A stretch of 32,190 nucleotides of DNA from Candidatus Methylobacter titanis (GTDB lineage Bacteria; Pseudomonadota; Gammaproteobacteria; Methylococcales; Methylomonadaceae). The notes beneath the pieces are model-generated. The model was not told the DNA's origin, did no database searches, and saw only the letters and a list, made by a program, of their open reading frames with translations. A program made the position numbers and the translations under genes. The stretch covers positions 1 through 32,190 of the forward strand of contig JAQSDX010000041.1 in the NCBI GenBank assembly GCA_029946125.1. Direction: 5' to 3'. Positions 16,911 through 28,457 of the stretch are shown here, one piece after another. How positions within the stretch are numbered: position 1 is the stretch's first letter; each line of letters begins with the position of its first letter.

Positions 16911-18284
16911 ATGGATCTATCTTCTGTGTCATTTACTGAAAAAAAATACAATAACAGGCTTTTATTAACGCAGATTACCGCATTGTTGAAAAGTGGCTCC
17001 CTCTTTCAGATTAGGCACTTTATCCATGAGTTATATCCTGCGGAGACCGCGCATTTAATTGAATCGCTACAACCCGAAGATCGAAAGAAAATCTGGGCGG
17101 TTATTCCGCCTGATGTTATGGGTGAGATTCTGGTTCAATTGCATGTTGAAGTAGCGAAAGGGCTAATTGAAATCACTGGGCAGAAAGACCTGATTAAAGC
17201 GGTTGAAAGCCTGGAGTCGGATGATCTTGTCGATTTATTGCATGTCATTCCTGAGCCTTTATATTCCAAGGTAATAGCGTCAATAGGGGTGCAGGAAAGA
17301 AGCCGCTTGGAGGCGGCATTATCTTATGATGATGATACTGCGGGCGGATTAATGAGTCTGGATGTGTTGACGGTACAGGCAACTCAGTCTCTGGATGAGG
17401 TTTTGCAGGATTTAAGACGGCGCACATTTATACCCAAGGCCACGGATAATTTGTTTGTTGTCGATCAGCTGGATATTTTTCAAGGCGTTTTGCCCTTATC
17501 CGTGTTATTAACCCGTGATCCGCTCGTCATGGTAGCAGAGTCGATGGATTCGAGTATTGAGGGTATTCCATGCCAGATGTCGGCGGAAGAAGTGGCTTTA
17601 TTATTTGAACACCGCGATATGCTTTCAGCGCCAGTAGTCGCCGAGAATGGCAGGTTGCTGGGGAGAATTACCGTTGATGATATTGTTGATGTGATTCGCG
17701 ACCAAGCTGACCGCTCGTTTAGGAGTATGGCTGGACTGAGTGAGGAACAGGACATGTTTTCACCGGTCATGATCAGTGCAAAGCGTCGCGCTGTCTGGTT
17801 AGGTATTAATCTAGTGACGGCTTTTATGGCTTCCTGGGTTATCGGTTTATTTGAAGCAACGTTGGAACAAATTGTCGCCTTAGCGGTATTGATGCCTATT
17901 GTCGCCAGTATGGGCGGAATCGCCGGCAGTCAGACGTTAACGTTGGTTATTCGCGGCCTGGCATTGCGGCAGATCAGCGGTATCAATGCGGTTCAGTTAT
18001 TTAAAAAAGAATTATCGGTGGGTATCGTAAACGGTGTGTTGTGGTCTTTCGTCGTTGCCAGTATTGGGGGGATATGGTTCCACAGTATCGGTATCGGGCT
18101 GATATTAGGCGGCGCGGTTATTATTAACCTGATTTGTGCGGCCTTCGCCGGTGCAAGCATTCCATTAATCTTGCAAAGAATGGACATAGATCCTGCATTG
18201 GCGGGTGGCGTTTTACTGACAACGGTTACCGATGTCGTCGGATTTATGGCGTTTCTGGGCTTGGCAACGCTGTTTTTGATGTGA
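16911..18284 (+). CDS. mgtE: Magnesium transporter MgtE
   Basis: 457 residues. It has an N-terminal helical superfold domain (about 30-135), tandem CBS domains (about 140-265; DDDTAGGLMSLDVLTVQ and LLGRITVDDIVDVI) and five predicted membrane helices (about 290-457) including the pore region (PIVASMGGIAGSQTLTLVIRGLA). The CBS domains gate the channel by sensing cytoplasmic magnesium. AAGGAG precedes the ATG. The 175-base upstream gap shows no recognisable magnesium riboswitch. Confidence 0.96.
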   Translation: MDLSSVSFTEKKYNNRLLLTQITALLKSGSLFQIRHFIHELYPAETAHLIESLQPEDRKKIWAVIPPDVMGEILVQLHVEVAKGLIEITGQKDLIKAVESLESDDLVDLLHVIPEPLYSKVIASIGVQERSRLEAALSYDDDTAGGLMSLDVLTVQATQSLDEVLQDLRRRTFIPKATDNLFVVDQLDIFQGVLPLSVLLTRDPLVMVAESMDSSIEGIPCQMSAEEVALLFEHRDMLSAPVVAENGRLLGRITVDDIVDVIRDQADRSFRSMAGLSEEQDMFSPVMISAKRRAVWLGINLVTAFMASWVIGLFEATLEQIVALAVLMPIVASMGGIAGSQTLTLVIRGLALRQISGINAVQLFKKELSVGIVNGVLWSFVVASIGGIWFHSIGIGLILGGAVIINLICAAFAGASIPLILQRMDIDPALAGGVLLTTVTDVVGFMAFLGLATLFLM

Positions 18285-18288
18285 GCCG

Positions 18289-18322
18289 AAAAAAGTTAAG
18301 ACGCTGCATGGCAACGTCTTAA
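18289..18322 (-). terminator. Terminator of the min operon
   Basis: TTAAGACG (18296-18303) pairs with CGTCTTAA (18315-18322). On the minus strand the stem is followed by a T-run at 18289-18294. It lies just beyond the winged-helix gene and also sits after the convergent mgtE. Confidence 0.8.
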
Positions 18323-18330
18323 TGTCTGAT

Positions 18331-18528
18331 TTATTTTAACGATAGTGTTTCAGCGCGACCTATCATCTCAATGGACAGCTTGCCTTCCTTGCTCAGCCAG
18401 CCTATGGCACGTTGAACATCATTTCTGTTGATGCCGGTTTCAGTGGTAACTTTATTGACACTGGCAGGACCGTTTTTTTCCAGATAGTTCCAGATGGCTC
18501 CGGCTGCATCGCCGATTGTATTAGACAT
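18331..18528 (-). CDS. Small winged-helix protein (DUF2582-like)
   Basis: 65 residues from ATG 18528, chosen because AAGGTG lies 6 bases before it; a GTG 9 bases upstream is in frame. The sequence fits a winged helix-turn-helix domain (AIWNYLEKNGPASVNKV then GINRNDVQRAIGWLSKEGKL). It resembles the DUF2582 family, small putative DNA-binding proteins of unknown role. It is the last gene of the minC-minD-minE run, 29 bases after minE. A link to cell division is suggested only by position. Confidence 0.78.
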   Translation of the reverse strand: MSNTIGDAAGAIWNYLEKNGPASVNKVTTETGINRNDVQRAIGWLSKEGKLSIEMIGRAETLSLK

Positions 18529-18557
18529 AGTGATCACCTTTAGTTTGAATGGTTGTG

Positions 18558-18824
18558 TTAAGAAGTCTTAGTTTGATGTTCAGGCAGCACGATATTTAAT
18601 TCCAGTGTCTCCTGAGTGTCGTTTTGTTCAAAATTAACGGATATAGCATCTTGCTCTACGTTAATGTATTTTCGAATAACTTCCAGCAATTCTTTTTGCA
18701 ATTGAGGAAGGTAAGAGGGTTGGTTTCTGGAGGTGCGCTCGTGAGCAACCAGAATTTGCAGTCTTTCCTTGGCAAGCGATGCCGAACTGGCTTTAGAGGT
18801 TCTGAAATAATCCAATAAACTCAT
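18558..18824 (-). CDS. minE: Cell division topological specificity factor MinE
   Basis: 88 residues, normal for MinE. The N-terminal membrane-targeting start (MSLLDYFR) and the anti-MinCD helix (ASLAKERLQILVAHERTS) are present, followed by the beta-rich dimer domain. It stimulates MinD ATPase and drives pole-to-pole oscillation. Its start codon overlaps the minD stop by one base. Confidence 0.96.
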   Translation of the reverse strand: MSLLDYFRTSKASSASLAKERLQILVAHERTSRNQPSYLPQLQKELLEVIRKYINVEQDAISVNFEQNDTQETLELNIVLPEHQTKTS

Positions 18825-19633
18825 TATTTACTCCCGAAAAACTTCCCAAAAAGGCCTTTTTTCTCATCAATGAATCGATGTGGTTTATCTTCACCCAAGT
18901 AGCGAGCAACAATGTCCGCATAAGCTTGGCCCGCGTCACTTTTTTCGTCAAGAATAACGGGGGTGCCGGAATTTGACGCATTGAGTACCGATTTTGATTC
19001 AGGGATAACGCCCAGTAAATGTAGCGATAAAATTTCTTGTACATCATCCACGCTCAACATCTCGCCTAATTTCACCCGGTCCGGCGAGTAGCGTGATAAC
19101 AGCAGGTATTCCTTGATAGGCTCTTCGTTTTGTTCGGCCCGGCGTGATTTGCTTGATAAAATACCTAGCATGCGATCAGAGTCCCTCACTGAAGAAACTT
19201 CAGGATTGGTTACGATAAAAGCGTCGTCGGCAAAATACATGGCCAAGTGAGCGCCTTTTTCAATGCCGGCAGGGGAATCGCAGACAATGTATTTAAAGTC
19301 TTTTTTGAGCTCGTCTAAAATTTTGCCTACACCTTCCTGGCTCAGGGCATCTTTATCCCGAGTTTGCGAGGCAGGTAGAATGTACAGTAGATTGCAGTTT
19401 TTATCGCGTATTAATGCCTGGTTAAGCGTCGCTTCACCATTGATGACGTTGACAAAATCATAAACAACGCGGCGCTCGCAACCCATAATTAAATCCAGGT
19501 TGCGCAAGCCCACATCAAAATCAATAACTGCTGTTTTATGGCCTCTTTTTGCCAACCCCATGGCTATAGCGGCGCTTGTGGTTGTTTTACCCACGCCACC
19601 TTTACCCGATGTTACGACTATGATTCGTGCCAC
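18824..19633 (-). CDS. minD: Septum site-determining ATPase MinD
   Basis: 269 residues from a GTG at 19633, with GAGG upstream. It has the deviant Walker A SGKGGVGKTT (9-18), VIDFDVGLRNLD, the CDSPAGIE switch and a C-terminal basic amphipathic membrane-targeting helix (KGLFGKFFGSK). It binds the membrane with ATP, recruits MinC and is released by MinE, so placing the division site at mid-cell. Confidence 0.97.
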   Translation of the reverse strand: MARIIVVTSGKGGVGKTTTSAAIAMGLAKRGHKTAVIDFDVGLRNLDLIMGCERRVVYDFVNVINGEATLNQALIRDKNCNLLYILPASQTRDKDALSQEGVGKILDELKKDFKYIVCDSPAGIEKGAHLAMYFADDAFIVTNPEVSSVRDSDRMLGILSSKSRRAEQNEEPIKEYLLLSRYSPDRVKLGEMLSVDDVQEILSLHLLGVIPESKSVLNASNSGTPVILDEKSDAGQAYADIVARYLGEDKPHRFIDEKKGLFGKFFGSK

Positions 19634-19671
19634 ACGCTACCTCTTAAATATGATGTAAATTAAATGTCATT

Positions 19672-19815
19672 GTAACTACTCAGCCTATCAATCCATGGCT
19701 TGCAGCGGTTTTTGCCGGTGTAAAATAACTGTAAAGTGACTTTTTTGGTCAATTTTACTCGTTTTTAAATAAAATAATACGCTAAAGCCTAGGTAATTCA
19801 AGCCTGAGTAGTTAC
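19672..19815. repeat. Perfect 12-base inverted repeat flanking the minC-minD gap
   Basis: GTAACTACTCAG at 19672-19683 and its exact reverse complement at 19804-19815 bracket about 120 bases between minC and minD. The right copy overlaps the minC stop. The enclosed sequence is AT-rich and has no gene; it may hold a minD promoter or be the footprint of a small insertion. Confidence 0.55.
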
Positions 19816-20549
19816 ATATCTTTAATAACTAAAGTATGGTTTTGTAAATAAATCTGAACGTGCTGGTTGAGAACCACGCCATTCAAATCTTCACTTACCT
19901 TGTAATTCCCTGCAATCGAAATGAGCTCAGCCTGTAAATCGGAGCAAAAAATACGGGCTTCAGTATTGCCTTGCACGCCAGCCAGAGCCCGCCCCCTTAG
20001 CGAGCCATAGACATGAATATTGCCTTCAGCCAGAATTTCTGCGCCGGCACTGACCTGAGCTAAAATGATTAGATCACCTGAGGCATAAATGCGTTGGCCG
20101 GATCGAACAGGGTGGGTGATCATGGTGGTCGTTGCAGCAACGGTTTGTGATTTTGGCTCAGGCTCAGGTTCAGGAGCCTGTTGTTTTTGAGTTTCAGACG
20201 ATGCTGCAACGGTATGCCCGGAATGCACAGGAATCCCCAGTTTCAATGCCTGTTGATTCTGTTGTGCGCCGCCGCCACGAATCCCTATCGGCAATAGACC
20301 CAGCTTACGGATGATTTTCGTGAGCTCAGCAACATCAATGTCGAGATCGTGTTTATTCAGCTCCTGCAAGTCAAATACTAGAGGTGAGTTTTTGAAAAAC
20401 TCAGGAGCCAGATTAACTTTATCCTGTAATTGTTGCTCGATAGTCATAACATCATTACTGGCTAAAACTAAAACAGGCACAGAAAAAGTGCTGCTTTTAA
20501 ATTCCAGTACCGGTGAGTGCTTGGTTTTCTGTTGAGAGTCTGTTGACAT
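19812..20549 (-). CDS. minC: Septum site-determining protein MinC
   Basis: 245 residues. The N-terminal FtsZ-inhibiting domain (about 10-105) is followed by a proline/glutamate linker (EPEPEPKSQ) and the C-terminal beta-helix domain (VRSGQRIYASGDLIILAQVS, GNIHVYGSLRGRALAG, ARIFCSDLQAELISIAGNY) that dimerises and binds MinD. It blocks FtsZ assembly away from mid-cell. It begins the min gene run; the gap to minD is unusually long (178 bases). Confidence 0.95.
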   Translation of the reverse strand: MSTDSQQKTKHSPVLEFKSSTFSVPVLVLASNDVMTIEQQLQDKVNLAPEFFKNSPLVFDLQELNKHDLDIDVAELTKIIRKLGLLPIGIRGGGAQQNQQALKLGIPVHSGHTVAASSETQKQQAPEPEPEPKSQTVAATTTMITHPVRSGQRIYASGDLIILAQVSAGAEILAEGNIHVYGSLRGRALAGVQGNTEARIFCSDLQAELISIAGNYKVSEDLNGVVLNQHVQIYLQNHTLVIKDM

Positions 20550-20644
20550 CCGTTAAATCTGGTTAGTCAGGAATTATGCTAATTCTAACATCGCTGATAA
20601 AAAAAATCATTTTTAGCATGTAAGCACTAATAGACTGCCAAACT

Positions 20645-22213
20645 CTAAGGCAGAAGCATCCCTCGGAGCATAAAAAATAGCAGGGCAGCTAAAATGGCTG
20701 ATAAGGGCACGGTAGTGACCCAAGCTGCGGCAATCTTATAGATGTGAGAACGTTTGACTAATTCTTTACGATAAACTTTTTTCAGGCTTTTGCGCTCTTT
20801 TTTATTCAGTTGCATTGCATTGGGGTCTTGTTTTAGCCCTTTAAGCATAAGCTTTTTATTTTCAACCGTAGCGGTGCTAAAAGTTTTCAGGAAAGCCTCG
20901 ACGTTTTCAGGATCGTTAAGCGCATGGTGTGCTTTAATTTCTTCTATACGTTTTATATCATTGTATTTTAACAGCTCCCGTAAAAAGCCAACGCCAAAAA
21001 CGGCCCCAACGGCAATATGAGTGGAGCTGACCGGTAAGCCTAATTGGCTGGCAAAGATAACAGTGACTGCGGCGGACATGGCTATGCAGAAGGCGCGCAT
21101 TTTATCCAGTTCAGTAATATCGCTGCCGACTGTGCGGATTAACTTAGGCCCGTACAGGGCTAAGCCGGTTGAAATGCCTATCGCACCCACCAACATGACC
21201 CAAACAGGGATAGAGGCTTTAGTCGCAACGCCGCCGCTGAAAATAGCGTCATTAATGGCTGCCAAGGGGCCAACAGCATTAGCAACATCATTAGCGCCAT
21301 GGGCAAAACTTAACAGCGCCGCAGAAAATATTAAAGGCAGGGTAAATAATGTATTAATGCTGTCTTTGGATTGATCCATTTGTTGCGCGGCTTTGGTGAT
21401 TCGCGGTTTGACCACCAGATAAACGCAAATAGCTGCTGCAAGACCTATGCTACCGGCGGTGGTAATATCGAGATTCCAAATATTTTTCAAACCTTTCATC
21501 AACAAATAGGTTGAAAAAACCCAAGTCATCAGGAAGATAAGCAAGGGCACAACGTTGGCGGCAGCTTGGAGCATATCTTCCCGATAGGTAATAGTGTGTT
21601 TGATTAAATACAGAAAAGCCGCTGCAATCAAACCGCCGAGTAGCGGTGAAATGATCCAGCTGGCGGCGATTTCTCCGAGTACAGGCCAATTGGCAATTCC
21701 TGGGCCCCCGGCTGCAATGCCAGCGCCTAATACCCCGCCAACAATGGCGTGAGTCGTCGACACCGGCGCACCCAGAGTCGTGGCTATATTAAGCCAGATC
21801 GCCGCAGCCAACAGGGCTGCCATCATTAGCCAGATAAAGGTATCGGTATTGCTAATCAGCGATGGTTCAATAATGCTGTTTTTGATGGTGCTGACGACCT
21901 CTCCACCGGCGATAAGCGCGCCTGCTGCTTCAAAAATAGCCGCAATAATGATAGCCCCGGTCATCGTTAAGGCCTTGGAACCCACGGCCGGACCGACATT
22001 ATTGGCAACATCGTTAGCACCAATATTTAAAGCCATGTAACCGCCAATAACGGCAGCAACGATCAATAAATAATGGTGGTTTACCGGGTGGTTTGTTGCG
22101 TCTACATAAAATATGACGGCGATGATAAAGGCGAAGGAAAATCCTGCTCGGAGCAGTTCTTTTTGAGAAAACAAGCCGATGTTTTCCGGTTTATTAATAT
22201 TGTTTGATTCCAC
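20645..22213 (-). CDS. Inorganic phosphate transporter, PiT family
   Basis: A 522-residue membrane protein with about ten or more helices. Both PiT signature repeats are present: GANDVANNVGPAVGSKALT near the N-terminus and GANDVANAVGPLAAI in the C-terminal half. A charged cytoplasmic segment (about 420-490) precedes the final helix. It is an H+ or Na+ coupled low-affinity phosphate symporter. The GTG start follows GAGAGGAT. No PhoU-like gene (often beside pit) is seen. The next gene on this strand, minC, begins 95 bases later. Confidence 0.93.
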   Translation of the reverse strand: MESNNINKPENIGLFSQKELLRAGFSFAFIIAVIFYVDATNHPVNHHYLLIVAAVIGGYMALNIGANDVANNVGPAVGSKALTMTGAIIIAAIFEAAGALIAGGEVVSTIKNSIIEPSLISNTDTFIWLMMAALLAAAIWLNIATTLGAPVSTTHAIVGGVLGAGIAAGGPGIANWPVLGEIAASWIISPLLGGLIAAAFLYLIKHTITYREDMLQAAANVVPLLIFLMTWVFSTYLLMKGLKNIWNLDITTAGSIGLAAAICVYLVVKPRITKAAQQMDQSKDSINTLFTLPLIFSAALLSFAHGANDVANAVGPLAAINDAIFSGGVATKASIPVWVMLVGAIGISTGLALYGPKLIRTVGSDITELDKMRAFCIAMSAAVTVIFASQLGLPVSSTHIAVGAVFGVGFLRELLKYNDIKRIEEIKAHHALNDPENVEAFLKTFSTATVENKKLMLKGLKQDPNAMQLNKKERKSLKKVYRKELVKRSHIYKIAAAWVTTVPLSAILAALLFFMLRGMLLP

Positions 22214-22308
22214 GTAATCCTCTCAGGATGCCTCAATGATCGAATATTTTAACTTACATGGCAGTCGATGGGCTTGTGTTGGCGGTAAATAAAGCTATAT
22301 AAATGAAC

Positions 22309-22337
22309 TTGCTTATCAAAACCATTTGTTTTATAAG
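22309..22337 (+). promoter_or_regulatory. Predicted thiC promoter
   Basis: TTGCTT (22309-22314), a 17-base spacer and TATAAG (22332-22337). It would start transcription about 70 bases before the riboswitch. Confidence 0.45.
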
Positions 22338-22414
22338 GTGTTTATTATATCGGAGCTGCGGTTCAAGCTTGCAATCTGCTGCATTATCCTTTAACTTACG
22401 GCTACATCCGTAAA

Positions 22415-24435
<2,021 letters not shown>

Positions 24436-24613
24436 CCGTACCCGTTGGGTTACGGCGCAAAAAGACGCGCCTCGGCAAATTGCTCCTGCATAATCCACAT
24501 GGATGTGGGGAATGCAGATCTTGCACGACTGCATGGATACAGGAGGTAGAGTCATGCAGGAGCAATTACCGAGGCGTCAATATCTGCCCATGCAGTCGTA
24601 ACCCAACTTACGG
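24436..24613. repeat. Nested palindromic element, MITE-like
   Basis: The outer arms (24436-24455 and 24596-24613) share CCGTA and GTTGGGTTACG. The middle arms (24464-24491 and 24554-24578) share about 24 of 25 aligned bases around CCTCGG and AATTGCTCCTGCAT. CGACTGCATGG also recurs inverted (24526-24536 and 24588-24598), and CCACAT/ATGTGG forms a small inner hairpin. The whole can fold into one complex structure and follows the thiC stop directly. It has no transposase gene, so it is probably a dispersed non-autonomous repeat; other copies cannot be checked here. Confidence 0.7.
24554..24601 (+). other. Micro-ORF with perfect Shine-Dalgarno in the palindrome
   Basis: AGGAGG (24541-24546) stands 7 bases before ATG 24554, which opens a 15-codon frame (MQEQLPRRQYLPMQS). 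The frame also extends back to ATG 24533 for 22 codons. Translation is possible but not shown. Confidence 0.3.
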
Positions 24614-24629
24614 AACTATTTCCTCCCTT

Positions 24630-24676
24630 AAGGCCCGAAGAGCAGAAGATTTTTATCTTTTTGTCCTTCGGGCCTT
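24630..24676 (+). terminator. 11-base-pair hairpin before uspA
   Basis: AAGGCCCGAAG (24630-24640) and CTTCGGGCCTT (24666-24676) pair perfectly around a 25-base loop. Only a short T-rich run follows (TGTGTTG), so termination of the thiC transcript is plausible, not certain. Confidence 0.5.
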
Positions 24677-24755
24677 TGTGTTGAATGAGTCTACTCGGAT
24701 TAGTCTGAGGTGACATATTGCACGTACTCTGGTTTCTTAAAATAAGGCAAGAATA

Positions 24756-25199
24756 ATGGATACTTATCAACATATTTTACTGGCTGTGGATTATTCTGAA
24801 CATGGCGGTACAGTGGCTCGAAGAGCAAAGAACTTGGCCGAAAAATATCAGGCTAAATTGAGTCTTATTCATGTACTGGATAATATTCCGATGCCGGATA
24901 CCGGTTATGGAACGGTGATTTCTTTAATCGAAGATTCAGGCTATGAACTGCTCGAAGCGGAAAAAACCAAGTTAATGCAAATTGGCGATCAGCTGGATGT
25001 GGCTCAGAACAACCGTTGGATGGTCTGGGGCGGACCTAAACAGGAGATTGTTCAGCTTGCCGAGCGGGAGCAGGTTGATTTAATCGTTGTCGGGTCTCAT
25101 GGGCGGCATGGCCTATCGCTATTGCTGGGTTCAACGGCAAATAGCGTTCTGCATTACGCCAAGTGTGATGTGATGGCAATTCGGTTGCTGGATGCTTAG
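24756..25199 (+). CDS. Universal stress protein, UspA family
   Basis: 147 residues of the Usp fold. The ATP-binding signature is complete: GSHGRHGLSLLLGSTANSV near the C-terminus, with the N-terminal HILLAVDYSEH strand-loop. Such proteins bind ATP and help survival under stress and growth arrest; the particular stress cannot be read from sequence. AAGGCAAG precedes the ATG. It stands alone between thiC and the chemoreceptor gene. Confidence 0.93.
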   Translation: MDTYQHILLAVDYSEHGGTVARRAKNLAEKYQAKLSLIHVLDNIPMPDTGYGTVISLIEDSGYELLEAEKTKLMQIGDQLDVAQNNRWMVWGGPKQEIVQLAEREQVDLIVVGSHGRHGLSLLLGSTANSVLHYAKCDVMAIRLLDA

Positions 25200-25207
25200 C
25201 TTTTAGA

Positions 25208-25216
25208 TGCTATAAT
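25208..25216 (+). promoter_or_regulatory. Extended -10 promoter of the chemoreceptor
   Basis: TGCTATAAT is a perfect extended -10 element about 70 bases before the ATG at 25288. The -35 region is poor, as extended -10 promoters allow. Confidence 0.55.
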
Positions 25217-25287
25217 TTTTTCTAACAATTAGGGCAGGTCATTTAGGCGCCTATTCGACTTTAGAAACATCATTCAAGGAATGTAGC

Positions 25288-28200
25288 ATGTCAAACAGTA
25301 TCACTTTCACGTCGAGCTTACGATCAAAATTGATCCTGATGACGGCTATTCCGGCGCTTGCCCTGCTTTATTTTGCCGGGATCGGAGTTTTTGAGCGCTT
25401 ATCGACCTCGAAAGAAATGGTTAAGCTAGGAGCGCTGGTTGATGTTTCGGTTAAAATCGGTGCCTTGGCACATGAAATGCAGAAAGAACGAGGCATGAGC
25501 GCCTCTTTCCTCAGCAGTAATGGTGTCAAATTTGCTGCTGAATTACCGGTACAACGCGCAAAAACCGATAAGACTGTTGAGATATTTCAATCTACAATTA
25601 ACCGTTTTGAAGTCAGTAGCTACAGTGGCGGGTTAAATCATTTGTTAGACGCCGCCAAGAATAATCTCGGTGAGCTGAATACCCAGCGCGGTAGCATCAG
25701 CGCACTTGGGATGAATGGTACCCAATCCAGCGCTTATTACACTAAAACCATTGACTCTCTTCTTGACGTACCGGCTCAGGTTTCCACGCTCAGCTCTCAC
25801 AGAGAAATTTCCCGTCGGGCTTCTTCCTATTCAAGCTTGCTCAGAGCCAAGGAGCATATCGGCATGGAGCGGGCCTTACTGGCGGCAACATTTGTTGCGG
25901 ACCGATTTACACCCGACAGCCAAAGCCGATTTTTGAGCAACTTGTCGGCCCAGGATGTTTACACCAACTTGTTTTTTGACTATGCGTTGGACAGTGAAAA
26001 AGCCTTTTACACCGCTAAAGTATTAGGTTCGGCGGTTAATGAAGTCGAGCGGATAAAGAAAATTGCGCTAGACAAAGGCATTGAGCCGGGGCTAGGCATT
26101 GATCCGGTGTATTGGTTCAAAATGGTGACCGAAAAAATTGATCTGGTTAAGGAAGTCGAGGATAAGCTTGCTGCTGATTTGCTTAATACAGCGGACAGAT
26201 TGAAGAACGATGCCCGAAATATGGCGATATTCTTTATCATGCTAGCCCTGCTCGCCGTCCTGATGACCGTGGCATTAACTTTTATTATCAGCCGTGGGGT
26301 TTTACGCTCGATTCACTCGCTTCAGCAGGTCGCTAGCGCCATTGCAAAGGGCGATTTGAGTTCAAGTGTTGATCTTTCGCAAAAGGATGAATTAGGCGAG
26401 TTGTTCCGCTCGATGAATACCATGCAGCAGCAATTACTCGCGCGGATCACGAAAGATCATAACGAGCATGATGAATTCCAACGTCTTAAAATTGCTTTGG
26501 ATAGCATTACCGGTAACGTGATGGTGACGGATAATGAGAGGAACATTATTTATATAAATCCGGCGGTCATCGCTATGATGCAAAACGCCGAATCTGACAT
26601 CCGCAAGACCTTACCTCGGTTTGATTCGCGTAAATTATTGGGAGTGAATATCGATACTTTCCACAAGAATCCTGGGTATCAGCAACAATTGCTGGCTAAT
26701 TTAACGTCGGCTTTTCGTAGTGAACTTGTGATTGGAGGGCGTACTTTTTATGTGATAGCCAATGCTATCAATAACGGGCAAGGGCAGAGAATCGGCTCGG
26801 TGGTGGAATGGAAGGATAGAACGGCTGAAGTGAGCATCGAACAGGAAGTTGCCAGAGTGGTCAGTGGTGCGGTGTTAGGCGATTTCAATCAACGCATTAG
26901 CGAAAGTGATAAAGAAGGCTTCTTTCTGCAATTGGCGGAGAGTGTTAATGAGCTGATGGAAACCAGTTCTACCAGTCTGAATGAAGTGGTGCGCGTATTG
27001 GGTGCACTATCCTGTGGCGACCTAACCGAAACTATCACGAATAACTATTCGGGGACTTTCGGTCAGCTTAAAGATGACTCCAATTCCACCGTGGAAAAAC
27101 TGAAAGAGATTGTCAGTCAAATCAAGGAAGCTTCCGAGACCATCAATACAGCAGCAAAAGAAATTGCAGCGGGCAACAACGACCTGTCGCACCGCACCGA
27201 AGAGCAGGCGGCCAGCCTGGAACAAACCGCTGCCAGCATGGAAGAGCTGACCTCTACCGTACAGGCCAATAGTCAAAATGCCAAGCATGCCAATCAGCTC
27301 GCCGTCGGCGCAACAGAGATTGCGGGTAAGGGCGTCAAGGTAGTTGGCCAAGTGGTATCAACCATGGAAGACATCAATGAATCTTCACGCAAGGTGGTGG
27401 ACATCATTTCAGTGATAGACGGTATTGCTTTTCAAACCAATATTCTCGCGCTTAACGCTGCGGTAGAAGCAGCTCGTGCCGGCGAACAAGGTCGCGGCTT
27501 TGCGGTGGTAGCCGTCGAGGTGCGCAGTCTGGCGCAACGGGCCGCTGCGGCTGCGGCCGAAATCAAAGCCCTGATCGGCGATTCGGTGGAAAAGGTTGAA
27601 GACGGCACCAAACTGGTTGCTCAGGCAGGAAAAACCATGGAAGAAATTGTCAGTGCCATTCATGGTGTGACGGCTATTATGTCTGAGATCAGCGCCGCGT
27701 CAATGGAGCAAACCTCAGGCATTGAGCAGGTTAATCAAGCTATTGGGCAGATGGACGATGTAACCCAGCAAAATGCGGCTTTGGTTGAGCAGGCGGCCGC
27801 TGCAGCCGAGTCTCTGGAAGAACAAACACAAAATCTGGCGGTTACGGTGGGGCAGTTTAAATTGGACGGCGATTCGCGCGGTTTTGCTGGATTTACCCAT
27901 GCTGCGCCGGTACCTACGGTTAGCCAAACTGCCATAAAAAATGCTCCTGCCAAGACTTATCAAAATACGCCCGTGCCTAATAACGTCGGCATAGACTTGG
28001 ATAAGGCGCTTGATAAACATTCCGAGTGGAAAGTGAAGCTTCGTACCGCCATATCAAAACGCGAAGAAATGGATGCGGCAACGATTTCAAGAGATGATTG
28101 TTGCGATTTCGGTAAATGGTTGCACCACGACGTGAAATCTCACCTTGCTCATGAGCCGAGTTATGCCGATTGCGTGTCCAAGCATGCAGCCTTTCATATC

Positions 28201-28416
28201 GAGGCTGGAAGAATAGCTAATATGATCAATGCAAAAAAATTCGGCGAGGCGGAAGCACTGCTGGGTAACGGATCCGCGTTCGTTTCCGCGTCAACGGCAG
28301 TCGGGGTTGCAATTATGCGCTTGAAAAAAGATTTCAATTCTCCGGCAAGGGGCCCTGTTGCCCAGCCAAAACCTCAAACAATGACAGCAAGTGCTGATGA
28401 GTGGGAAGAGTTTTAA
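25288..28416 (+). CDS. Methyl-accepting chemotaxis protein with NIT and CZB domains
   Basis: 1042 residues. Order: a membrane helix (about 12-32); a periplasmic nitrate/nitrite-sensing NIT-type domain (about 50-300; [18 protein letters not shown]); a second helix (about 312-336); HAMP (about 335-390); a PAS-like domain (about 400-515; [18 protein letters not shown]); a second HAMP-like unit (about 550-605); the MA signalling hairpin with its tip around 709-757 ([20 protein letters not shown]); and a C-terminal CZB zinc-binding domain with probable ligands H911, C939, H966 and H970. CZB domains can sense zinc or oxidants such as hypochlorite in other receptors. No che genes are nearby, so it is an orphan receptor. 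Confidence 0.93.
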   Translation: MSNSITFTSSLRSKLILMTAIPALALLYFAGIGVFERLSTSKEMVKLGALVDVSVKIGALAHEMQKERGMSASFLSSNGVKFAAELPVQRAKTDKTVEIFQSTINRFEVSSYSGGLNHLLDAAKNNLGELNTQRGSISALGMNGTQSSAYYTKTIDSLLDVPAQVSTLSSHREISRRASSYSSLLRAKEHIGMERALLAATFVADRFTPDSQSRFLSNLSAQDVYTNLFFDYALDSEKAFYTAKVLGSAVNEVERIKKIALDKGIEPGLGIDPVYWFKMVTEKIDLVKEVEDKLAADLLNTADRLKNDARNMAIFFIMLALLAVLMTVALTFIISRGVLRSIHSLQQVASAIAKGDLSSSVDLSQKDELGELFRSMNTMQQQLLARITKDHNEHDEFQRLKIALDSITGNVMVTDNERNIIYINPAVIAMMQNAESDIRKTLPRFDSRKLLGVNIDTFHKNPGYQQQLLANLTSAFRSELVIGGRTFYVIANAINNGQGQRIGSVVEWKDRTAEVSIEQEVARVVSGAVLGDFNQRISESDKEGFFLQLAESVNELMETSSTSLNEVVRVLGALSCGDLTETITNNYSGTFGQLKDDSNSTVEKLKEIVSQIKEASETINTAAKEIAAGNNDLSHRTEEQAASLEQTAASMEELTSTVQANSQNAKHANQLAVGATEIAGKGVKVVGQVVSTMEDINESSRKVVDIISVIDGIAFQTNILALNAAVEAARAGEQGRGFAVVAVEVRSLAQRAAAAAAEIKALIGDSVEKVEDGTKLVAQAGKTMEEIVSAIHGVTAIMSEISAASMEQTSGIEQVNQAIGQMDDVTQQNAALVEQAAAAAESLEEQTQNLAVTVGQFKLDGDSRGFAGFTHAAPVPTVSQTAIKNAPAKTYQNTPVPNNVGIDLDKALDKHSEWKVKLRTAISKREEMDAATISRDDCCDFGKWLHHDVKSHLAHEPSYADCVSKHAAFHIEAGRIANMINAKKFGEAEALLGNGSAFVSASTAVGVAIMRLKKDFNSPARGPVAQPKPQTMTASADEWEEF

Positions 28417-28423
28417 TCTATAT

Positions 28424-28449
28424 AGGGGCGACCAACCGGTCGCCCCTTT
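28424..28449 (+). terminator. Rho-independent terminator of the chemoreceptor
   Basis: GGGGCGACC and GGTCGCCCC pair around AACC and are followed by TTTT. It lies just after the chemoreceptor stop and before the convergent mazG. Confidence 0.85.
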
Positions 28450-28457
28450 TACATGAT

